NCBI GenBank assembly: GCA_001770935.1
Contig: MESI01000043.1
Span: 1 to 64,000 of the forward strand
From: Burkholderiales bacterium RIFCSPLOWO2_12_FULL_61_40
GTDB lineage: Bacteria > Pseudomonadota > Gammaproteobacteria > Burkholderiales > Burkholderiaceae_C
Reading direction: 5' to 3'
DNA: 64,000 nt
The notes under the pieces were generated by a model that saw nothing but the letters and a program-made list of their open reading frames with translations, had not been told where the DNA came from and ran no database searches. The position numbers and the translations under genes are program-made. Of the stretch, positions 55,411 through 64,000 are shown one piece after another (position 1 is the stretch's first letter; each line of letters opens with the position of its first letter).

Positions 55411-58400
55411 ACGCATTCAGCCCAGAAATATCGCGCCCCTGCGCACGTTTGGTCAGCAGCGGTACCAGCTCTTTCATCAGCGCCAGTTCAGCTTGGGCGC
55501 GGGCTTTCCACCCCAGGTCCAGCGGGGCCATCAGGTCGCTCAAGGCCTCGCCGTCAAAAATCATGCGCTGCAAGATGCCGTCCACAAAGGTTTGCAGGGC
55601 AGCGGGGGTTAGCTGGTGTTGGGTGGCGATGGTGGCGAGTTCGCCAGCGTCCTTTTCCTTTTTGAACCGGGTGTAGCCCTCGCGGATGGCGGTCTCGCTC
55701 AGGCCCTCGCCTGCCTTCAGGGTGTTGATGTACGCAGCAATGTCGTCGCGCTCGTTCATGAACTTGGCATCGGCCTGGATAAGGCCAATAAGCTGTTCGC
55801 GGCTCATGGTCTGCTTGGTGCCCGACCCCTGCTGCGAAAAGCGGGACATGAGGCCCATGATGTAGTCGTAGTCGATCACTGCGCTGGCAAAGAGCACGAA
55901 CTCGAAGTCGAGCTGGCCCACATCGGCCGAGTCATCGCCTTTCGCCTCGCCCCCCTTGTCCTGCTGGGCCTGTTGTTGCTTCAGACGCTGGGCTGTTTCC
56001 AGGTAGGCGCCGCGAAAGCCTTGCAGGTTTTCTGCGGGCAAGATGTGCTCTATGGCGGTGGCGTTGTCTTCGGTCTGGTCGGTGTATTGGTCCAGCTGGG
56101 TTTTGAGGCGCTGCACTTCTTTGAAGTTTTGAATGAAGGCGGCGCGGGCCTCGTCGCCCTTGAGGCTGTGCACGGCGTCGGGCGTGCAGGCCAGGCCTTG
56201 GCTTTGCATGAAGTCGGCCAGCTTGGTGACGGCGGCGTCCAGCTTCTGGATGACGACAGGGGCCTTGTCCACCAGCCAGATCTTGCGGGCCTCTTCGCCC
56301 GACTTCTCGCCCGAGAACAGGGCAATGGCGGCGTCCACATTGCCTTGCTGCTGGCGGAAGTCGAGGATGTTGCCGTAGGGCTTGGTGCCATTCAGTACGC
56401 GGTTGGTGCGCGAGAAGGCCTGTATTAAGCCATGGTGCTTGAGGTTTTTGTCCACGTACAGGGTGTTGAGGTACTTGGAGTCAAAGCCGGTGAGCAGCAT
56501 GTCCACCACGATGGTGATGTCGATCTTCTTGGCAGCGGGGTAGTCGGCATTGGGCCACTGCTGGTCTTTGATGCGCTTTTGCACGTCCTGGTAGTACAGG
56601 TCGAACTCGCTGATGGTGTGGTTGGTGCCGTAGCGGGTGTTGTAGCTGACCAGGATGGCTTTGAGTGCGGCTTTTTTGCCCTCGGGGTCTACCTGGTTGT
56701 CTTCTTTTTCTTGGGGCAGGTCTTCTTGAATTTGCTTGACATCGGCATCACCCTCGGCGGGCGGCGAGAACACGCCAGCGATGTTGAGCGGCTCAAAGGC
56801 AGGGTCGGCTTCTTGCTTGGTTTTTTGAAGGTCTGCAAAGAGCTTGTGGTACTCGATGGCGTCATTGATGCTGGCGGTGGCCAGCACGGCGTTGAACCTG
56901 CGCCCAGCGGTGGCCGTGTCGTGCTTGGACAGGATGGCTTCTATCACGGCCTTTTTGGCCAGGGCCTCGCCGGGCTTGGGTGGGTTCTTGCCCTCGGGCT
57001 TGAAGTAGTCCACATGGAAGCGCAGCACGTTGGCGTCTTCAATGGCGTGGGTGATGGTGTAGGCGTGCAGCTGCTTTTGGAACAGGTCTTCCGTGGTGCG
57101 GAACTGCCCCTCTTCGCCCTCAAACTGCTTGGCCGTGGCGTTGGCCTCAAAAATGGGCGTGCCGGTAAAGCCAAACAGCTGCGCCTTGGGGAAGAACTCT
57201 TTGATGGCTGTGTGGTTGTCGCCGAATTGGGAGCGGTGGCATTCGTCAAAAATGAAAACGATGCGCTTGTTGCTCAACGGTGCCAGCTGCTCTTTGTAGG
57301 TGGCTTTGCCGTCTTTCTTTTGCTGTTTGTTGCGCTTGCTGTTCTCATCCAGCGCCAGGCCCAGCTTCTGGATGGTGGTGACGATGACTTTGTCGGCACG
57401 TTCGTCAGACAGCAGGCGGCGCACCAGCGCGGCGGTGTTGGTGTTTTCTTCGACGCAGCCTTCCTGAAAGCGGTTGAACTCCTCGCGGGTCTGGCGGTCC
57501 AGGTCTTTGCGGTCCACCACAAAAAGGCATTTCTCCACGTCGGGGTTGTCCTTCAGCAAGGTGGATGCTTTGAAGGATGTGAGCGTTTTGCCGCTGCCGG
57601 TGGTGTGCCAGATGTAGCCGTTGCCGCAGTTCTGGTGGATGCAGTCCACAATTTGCTTGACGGCATACATCTGGTAGGGCCGCATCATCAGCAGCTTTTG
57701 TTCGCTGGCCACCAGCACCATGTAGCGGCTGATGGTTTGGCCCAAGGTGCATTTGACGAGGAACCGTTGAGCAAACTCGTCGAGCTGCGTGATCTTCTTA
57801 TTGGCCTCGTCCGCAAACTGGTAGATGGGTAGGAAGCGCTCGTCCGCATTGAACGCAAAGTGCCGCGCGTTGTTGTTGGCGAAGTAGTAGGTGTTGGTGC
57901 GGTTGCTGACGATGAAGAGCTGCAAGAAGCTCAGCAGCGTCTTGGTGTAGCCGTTGCCGGGGTCGTTTTTGTAGTCAACGATCTGCTCCATGGCGCGGCG
58001 CGGGTTGATGCCCAGCGTTTTGAGCTCGATTTGCACACATGGCACGCCGTTGATGAGGATGAGCACGTCATAACGGTGGTGGCTGTTGTCGGTGTTGATG
58101 CGCAGCTGGTTGACGACCTCGAAGGTGTTTTTGCACCAGTCTTTGATGTTGACCAGGGTGTAGTTCAGCGGCGTGCCGTCTTCGCGGGTGAAGGCGTTGA
58201 TGCTGCGCAGGGTCTTGGCGGCGGTGAAGACATCGGGGGTGACGATTTCGTCCAGCAGGCGGGCGAATTCTCCATCGGAGAGATGAACACGGTTAAGGGC
58301 CTCGAACTTCTCGCGGAAGTTGCGCTCCAGTGATGCGCGGTCCCGAATGTCGGCACGGTGCTCGTACTTGAGGCCCTGCAGCTTGCCAATGAAGCCGTAC

Positions 58401-58474
58401 TCGATCTGCTCTTCCTTGACGACGTGACTCGGCTTGCTGGCGGGAGGGTCGTAGGTGAAGTTGGATGAGGACAT
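55400..58474 (-). CDS. hsdR: Type I restriction endonuclease subunit HsdR
   Basis: 1024 aa; QIELKTLGINPRRAMEQI nuclease region, YIWHTTGSGKTLTSFKAS, FIFDECHRSQFGD, GFTGTPIF, FSRTNRVLN. Confidence 0.96.
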   Translation of the reverse strand: MSSSNFTYDPPASKPSHVVKEEQIEYGFIGKLQGLKYEHRADIRDRASLERNFREKFEALNRVHLSDGEFARLLDEIVTPDVFTAAKTLRSINAFTREDGTPLNYTLVNIKDWCKNTFEVVNQLRINTDNSHHRYDVLILINGVPCVQIELKTLGINPRRAMEQIVDYKNDPGNGYTKTLLSFLQLFIVSNRTNTYYFANNNARHFAFNADERFLPIYQFADEANKKITQLDEFAQRFLVKCTLGQTISRYMVLVASEQKLLMMRPYQMYAVKQIVDCIHQNCGNGYIWHTTGSGKTLTSFKASTLLKDNPDVEKCLFVVDRKDLDRQTREEFNRFQEGCVEENTNTAALVRRLLSDERADKVIVTTIQKLGLALDENSKRNKQQKKDGKATYKEQLAPLSNKRIVFIFDECHRSQFGDNHTAIKEFFPKAQLFGFTGTPIFEANATAKQFEGEEGQFRTTEDLFQKQLHAYTITHAIEDANVLRFHVDYFKPEGKNPPKPGEALAKKAVIEAILSKHDTATAGRRFNAVLATASINDAIEYHKLFADLQKTKQEADPAFEPLNIAGVFSPPAEGDADVKQIQEDLPQEKEDNQVDPEGKKAALKAILVSYNTRYGTNHTISEFDLYYQDVQKRIKDQQWPNADYPAAKKIDITIVVDMLLTGFDSKYLNTLYVDKNLKHHGLIQAFSRTNRVLNGTKPYGNILDFRQQQGNVDAAIALFSGEKSGEEARKIWLVDKAPVVIQKLDAAVTKLADFMQSQGLACTPDAVHSLKGDEARAAFIQNFKEVQRLKTQLDQYTDQTEDNATAIEHILPAENLQGFRGAYLETAQRLKQQQAQQDKGGEAKGDDSADVGQLDFEFVLFASAVIDYDYIMGLMSRFSQQGSGTKQTMSREQLIGLIQADAKFMNERDDIAAYINTLKAGEGLSETAIREGYTRFKKEKDAGELATIATQHQLTPAALQTFVDGILQRMIFDGEALSDLMAPLDLGWKARAQAELALMKELVPLLTKRAQGRDISGLNAYES

Positions 58475-58601
58475 GGACTGGGTGAAACGATCAGGCTGGC
58501 AGAAAAAAGGCGCCTCAGCGCCGGTTGATCGATTCTAGGCGTAGGCCTACCCTGTTGGGACACCAAAATGTCGGTGAAAAGAGCGGCAGGGAGGCTGATC
58601 T

Positions 58602-58659
58602 GCTCCTAATTCAATAGCTGTTCGCGCAATGAGTACGGGCGCTAGAGGCCAATTTGCCT
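58602..58659 (+). repeat. Dispersed ~60-bp repeat copy
   Basis: gctcctaattcaatagctgttcgcgcaatgagtacgggcgctagaggccaatttgcct. Confidence 0.7.
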
Positions 58660-58704
58660 CATGCCGCTGGGGGCGCGTCGTTTGGCCATGTAGACGGCGG
58701 GCAT
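58660..58704 (-). pseudogene. Fragment of carbamoyl amidase gene (F1)
   Basis: catgccgctgggggcgcgtcgtttggccatgtagacggcgggcat vs 61189-61254 with an internal deletion. Confidence 0.7.
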
Positions 58705-58762
58705 TAAACTCAACAGGGAGCGTCGCTGCGCGTGCGTCTTGAATCCGTCTGTGAGAAAAACC

Positions 58763-59938
58763 ATGTTGATCAAAAGCCTGAGAGTGTCGAACCTGTTGAG
58801 CTATGGGCCAGATGCAGAGACGGTTGAACTGGGCCCTTTGAATGTGTTGATCGGTCCCAACGGTTCGGGCAAGTCGAATTTTTTGGAAGCGCTGTCGCTG
58901 TTGCAGGCTGCGCCGGATTTGCTAACGCGCCCGATACGGGATGGTGGCGGAATTCAAGACTGGCTGCACAAGACCGGTAAGCCAGGTTCCATGCAAGACG
59001 CTCGGATTGAAGCAGTCATCGCCAGCAACCATAAAGGCCGAAAAAATTTTCGATACGGGCTCGCGTTCAATGAAATGGGCAGCCGCTTTGAAGTGAGCGA
59101 TGAATTTCTGGAAAACGAAAAACCGGATTCAGGAAGGGAGCAGCCGAATTTCTACTACCGCTGGAATCAGGGGAGCCCGGTATTGAATATGCAAGGACTG
59201 GGGGAGCGCAAGTTGTTGCGCGAAACGATCAAGCCCGACCAGTCCATCCTGGCCCAAAAGAGGGATGCGGACCTGTATCCAGAACTAACCTGGGTCGCAG
59301 AGTAATTTCAGGCGATTCGGCTTTATCGCGAGTGGACTTTTGGGCGCTATGCAGCACCGAGGATGCCGCAAAAAACAGATTTGCCTAACGACAAGCTGGA
59401 GCAGGATTGTTCCAATCTAGGTTTGGTGCTCAACCGTTTGAAGGGGAACGCCACTGCTCGGAAGCGGCTGGTCGAGGCGCTTCGCGTTGTGTATGACGGT
59501 ATAGAAGACATTCATGTCAGCATTGATTCGGGGACGGCCCAAGTCTCTTTGATCGAGACCAAGGGTGTCATTCCTGCCACGCGCTTGTCCGACGGTACGC
59601 TGCGCTACCTGGCGATGCTTGCCTTGTTGTGCGATCCATCCCCGCCCCCATTGGTGGGGCTGGAGGAGCCAGAACTTGGGCTGCATCCCGACATGCTGCC
59701 GTCCCTGGCCAAGTTGCTGATCGATGCCAGCTCCCGAGCCCAATGGATTGTGACTACCCACGCACCCAGTCTGATTGATGCACTTTCAGACAACCCCGGC
59801 GCAGTGTTGGTGTGTGAGCGGGAACTGGACGGGACACACATCGAGAGATTGGATGCTGAACACTTGGCGCCCTGGTTGGAAAAGTATCGCTTAGGCGAGT
59901 TGTGGACACGCGGCGAAATCGGGGGGACCCGGTGGTGA
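58763..59938 (+). pseudogene. AAA-family (AAA_21-like) ATPase split by in-frame TAA
   Basis: MLIKSLRVSNLLSYG...LNVLIGPNGSGKSNFLEALSLLQ ... TAA at 59303-59305 ... RLSDGTLRYLAMLALLCDPSPPPLVGLEEPELGLHPDMLP...WIVTTHAPSLIDAL in the same frame. Confidence 0.85.
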
Positions 59939-60070
59939 AAATCAAAAACGATGTCTTTGTTTACGTGGAGGGTGGGGGGAGCGGTTCCCATAGTGCTGCT
60001 TTGCAGGCCGAGTTTCGGCAAGCGGTTGCCGAATTTTTTTCAAGAGCTTCGAATGCGCAAGCCCTGAGTT
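59935..60070 (+). pseudogene. Truncated partner gene of the AAA ATPase (DUF4276/RloB-like N-terminus)
   Basis: GTG start overlapping ATPase stop; VKIKNDVFVYVEGGGSGSHSAALQAEFRQAVAEFFSRAS then junction to amidase-derived sequence. Confidence 0.65.
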
Positions 60071-60130
60071 TCAAACCACCCCCGCCCGCTCCAGCATCGC
60101 ATCCCCAATCTCGTGGCGGCTGCCGCCGTC
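60071..60130 (-). pseudogene. Fragment of carbamoyl amidase gene 3' end (F2)
   Basis: tcaaaccacccccgcccgctccagcatcgcat identical to 61066-61097, then ccccaatctcgtggcggctgccgccgtc resembling 61143-61171. Confidence 0.85.
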
Positions 60131-60263
60131 TGACCAAAAAAGCCCCTACGCACCACCCCGATGGTGGCTCTGCCACGCGGCCAGTTCCAAGGGCCGGATG
60201 CCGAATCGCACGGCGTTTATGGAGACGGGGCATGTATTTCCGAGGGCGGCCTGAGGGCTAGGA

Positions 60264-60590
60264 CTAAGCCTCGTCGTCTGTCATCCAGGCGGGAATATCG
60301 CGTTTCATGTGGAGCACCCGCCATACGTCAATGTGGTCGGCACGCTCCACATAGAAGACCAGGTAGGGGTACTTGCGCAAAGGCCAGGAGCGCAAATTCG
60401 GTATGCCCAATTCATGTGCGTAGCGCGGTGATCCTGTGCCTGCATGCTTGCTGATGTGGGCGTAGGCATGCTCCAATGCATCCACAAAACCAAGCGCCGC
60501 ATCCTGCGCGTCTTGCTCCAGGTAATGCGCTATGGACTGGTCAACGTCTCCCAGTGCCAGCGTGCGCTGAATCAGCGCTTTGGGCTTCAC
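60264..60590 (-). CDS. ParE/RelE-family toxin
   Basis: HYLEQDAQDAALGFVDALEHAYAHISKHAGTGSPRYAHELGIPNLRSWPLRKYPYLVFYVERADHIDVWRVLHMKRDIPAWM. Confidence 0.88.
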   Translation of the reverse strand: MKPKALIQRTLALGDVDQSIAHYLEQDAQDAALGFVDALEHAYAHISKHAGTGSPRYAHELGIPNLRSWPLRKYPYLVFYVERADHIDVWRVLHMKRDIPAWMTDDEA

Positions 60591-60826
60591 TGGAATTTTT
60601 TACCGTTGATGCGCTTGCGCAGACTTTCAAAGTAGCTGGCATCGACAGGCGCAGTGGGGGCAGACTGCGCGCCTGCCAGCAGCAGGCCACGTAACTGTTG
60701 CCGATCCTGGTCCTTGCGGATCAGCTCGCGCACGTACTCGCTGCTGGTGCCGAAGCCACGCGAACCGACTTGCGTGTCAACGAATTCCTTGAGGCCGTCG
60801 GGCAGGGAAATGTTCATGGTGCTCAT
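60587..60826 (-). CDS. ParD-family antitoxin
   Basis: MSTMNISLPDGLKEFVDTQVGSRGFGTSSEYVRELIRKDQDRQQLRGLLLAG; 4-bp overlap with toxin. Confidence 0.9.
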   Translation of the reverse strand: MSTMNISLPDGLKEFVDTQVGSRGFGTSSEYVRELIRKDQDRQQLRGLLLAGAQSAPTAPVDASYFESLRKRINGKKFQ

Positions 60827-60844
60827 TTGAACAATTTTAGGGAC

Positions 60845-60863
60845 TTTGGCAAATTTTGCCAAA
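60845..60863. promoter_or_regulatory. Palindromic ParD operator candidate
   Basis: tttggcaaa-t-tttgccaaa, perfect 9-bp arms upstream of parD. Confidence 0.75.
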
Positions 60864-61065
60864 CCCTCTTCACAGCGCCTAAAGCCGCTTTCAAAAAGAG
60901 CGCAATGCCCTGACGGGTCAAATGCAAGATGACCCTACTGGACGAATACTGAGAGGTGAAATCACCCGACAGCATGCTTGTGCATAAGCATCGGCTAGCT
61001 TCTACATAGGCGCGAGAAAGCCGGATCGTCATCTTCCTTCATATTCGCCTCATACCGCATCTGTC

Positions 61066-62319
61066 TCAAACCACCCCCGCCCGCTCCAGCATCGCATGCA
61101 ACAACACATTGCACCCCGCCGTGATGTGCTCGGGCTTCGCATCCTCAATCTCGTTGTGGCTGATGCCGTCCTTGCAGGGGATAAAAATCATGCCGCTGGG
61201 CGCCAGCTTGGCCATGTACACGGCGTCGTGGCCGGCGCCTGAGACGGCGGGCATGTTGGAGTAGCCCAGTTTCTGCGCGGCGCGGGCGACGGCGTCCACG
61301 CAGTCGCTGTGGAAAACCTGCGCGGAGTAGCTCGATACCAGGTCGATCTTCACGTCCAGCCCGGTTTTCTGGGCCATGTCGGCGGCAAAGGCTTTCACCT
61401 CGTCGGCCATCTGGTCCACCAGGGCGTCGGTGGCGTTGCGCAGGTCGATGGAGAATTTGACGCGTCCCGGAATCACGTTGCGGCTGTTGGGGAAGACCTG
61501 CACCATGCCCACGGTGCCGCGGCCGTGCGGCGCGTGGCGCAGCGCGGCTGCCACGGTCTCTTGCATGATGTGGGTGGCGACCTGCATGGCGTCTTTGCGC
61601 AGCGCCATGGGGGTGGGGCCGGCGTGGGCTTCCATGCCGGTGACGGTGCAGTCGAACCAGCGGATGCCCAGCACGCCGCTGACCACGCCGATGGTTTTGT
61701 CGTTGTCTTCCAGCACGGGGCCTTGTTCGATGTGGGTCTCGAAGTAGGCGCCTATGGGGTGGTCGCCGGGTTCCTGCGTGCCGATGTAGCCGATGCGCTC
61801 CAGCTCGCCCTTCACGGTCTTGCCCTCGGTGTCCGTCGCCGCATACGCATGCTCCAGCGTGAAGGCCTTGGCGAACACGCCCGAGCCCATCATGACCGGC
61901 ACAAAGCGCGAGCCTTCTTCGTTGGTCCAGAACGCGACTTCGATGGGCGCTTCGGTGGTGATGCCGTGGTCGTTGAGGGTGCGCACCACTTCGATGCCGG
62001 CCAGCACGCCGTAGTTGCCGTCGAACTTGCCGCCCGTGGGTTGGGTGTCGATGTGGCTGCCGGTCATGATGGGGGGCAGGGCGTTGTTGCGCCCGGCGCG
62101 GCGCATGAAGCCGTTGCCGATTTTGTCGATGGTGACGGTCATGTCGGCCTCGCGTGCCCAGCCCAGCACCAGGTCACGGCCTTGTTTGTCGAGGTCGGTG
62201 AGGGTCAGGCGGCAGACGCCGCCTTTGGGGGTGGCGCCTATCTTTGCCAGCTCCATGAGGGAGGACCAGAGGCGGTCGCCGTTGATGCGGATGTTTTCGA
62301 TGTGGGTGGCTGTCGTCAT
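61066..62319 (-). CDS. Zn-dependent hydantoinase/carbamoylase-family amidase (beta-ureidopropionase-like)
   Basis: MTGSHIDTQPTGGKFDGNYGVLAGIEVVRTLNDHGI, FWTNEEGSRFVPVMMGSGVFA, SGAGHDAVYMAKLAPSGMIFIPCKDGISHNEIED. Confidence 0.93.
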   Translation of the reverse strand: MTTATHIENIRINGDRLWSSLMELAKIGATPKGGVCRLTLTDLDKQGRDLVLGWAREADMTVTIDKIGNGFMRRAGRNNALPPIMTGSHIDTQPTGGKFDGNYGVLAGIEVVRTLNDHGITTEAPIEVAFWTNEEGSRFVPVMMGSGVFAKAFTLEHAYAATDTEGKTVKGELERIGYIGTQEPGDHPIGAYFETHIEQGPVLEDNDKTIGVVSGVLGIRWFDCTVTGMEAHAGPTPMALRKDAMQVATHIMQETVAAALRHAPHGRGTVGMVQVFPNSRNVIPGRVKFSIDLRNATDALVDQMADEVKAFAADMAQKTGLDVKIDLVSSYSAQVFHSDCVDAVARAAQKLGYSNMPAVSGAGHDAVYMAKLAPSGMIFIPCKDGISHNEIEDAKPEHITAGCNVLLHAMLERAGVV

Positions 62320-62350
62320 GGTGAACTCCTAAAAGCTTTTGTTGTTGTCG

Positions 62351-62430
62351 CGGCGAGAGAGGGGAATGCCGGGGGCCTCATACCGTCCTGCTGGCCAAAA
62401 ATCGGCCCCCGGCATTCCCCTCCCTCGCCG
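62351..62430. repeat. Large hairpin 1 (27-bp arms, 26/27 paired)
   Basis: cggcgagagaggggaatgccgggggcc / ggcccccggcattcccctccctcgccg. Confidence 0.92.
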
Positions 62431-62485
62431 AGGGTGGGTACGCGTGCTGTATTCAAATGCACGCCATCCGTCACGCTGCTGCTCG

Positions 62486-62562
62486 CCGGGGTGGGGAGTC
62501 TCGGGGACCGATTTGCTGGACCAGCAGGGACTGATGAGGCCCCCGAGACTCCCCATTCCGGC
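62486..62562. repeat. Large hairpin 2 (core 14-bp perfect arms, extended stem)
   Basis: ggggagtctcgggg 62493-62506 / ccccgagactcccc 62541-62554; inner tgctggaccagca. Confidence 0.92.
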
Positions 62563-62620
62563 AGGCCACGAGCCTGCGCGTGAAAGGAAGTTTGCGATAG
62601 GGTGCATGAAGAAGCGGCAG

Positions 62621-64000
<1,380 letters not shown>

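Overview
This 64 kb window looks like a high-GC betaproteobacterial chromosome, probably Comamonadaceae/Rhodoferax-like (inferred from gene content; no search run). Core segments include: ProQ-, glutaredoxin- and AarF-like genes, rdgC, a hybrid histidine kinase with response regulator, a copper locus (cueR-copZ // copA), mnmG-rsmG-parA-parB with three parS sites, and pyrimidine/hydantoin catabolism genes (carbamoyl amidase, dihydropyrimidinase). Accessory islets sit between them: TacAT-like, ParDE-like, XRE and AbrB/RelE-like TA modules, a DUF1828 gene pair, DinD + AbiEi-like antitoxin, two Fic proteins, a decayed AAA-ATPase pair, and a compact ~13.4 kb type I R-M locus (hsdR - AlbA_2 - AlbA_2 - hsdS - fic - prrC-like anticodon nuclease - rhuM - DUF1016 - hsdM). 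The most interesting recurring signal is that several islets are bordered by a second, slightly diverged copy or fragment of the 3' end of the neighbouring gene: copA, the MFS gene, the carbamoyl amidase (twice) and hsdS, plus a cargo-free tandem copy at rsmG. Some borders coincide with a ~60-bp dispersed repeat. Other items: two in-frame repeat insertions in CopA, covarying hairpins between the amidase and dihydropyrimidinase genes, a 28-bp perfect palindrome in dinD, a 15-bp-arm inverted repeat in an hsdS target-recognition domain, and several enzyme-family proteins lacking expected catalytic or ligand residues. Family assignments come from motif recognition in the supplied translations and from memory.
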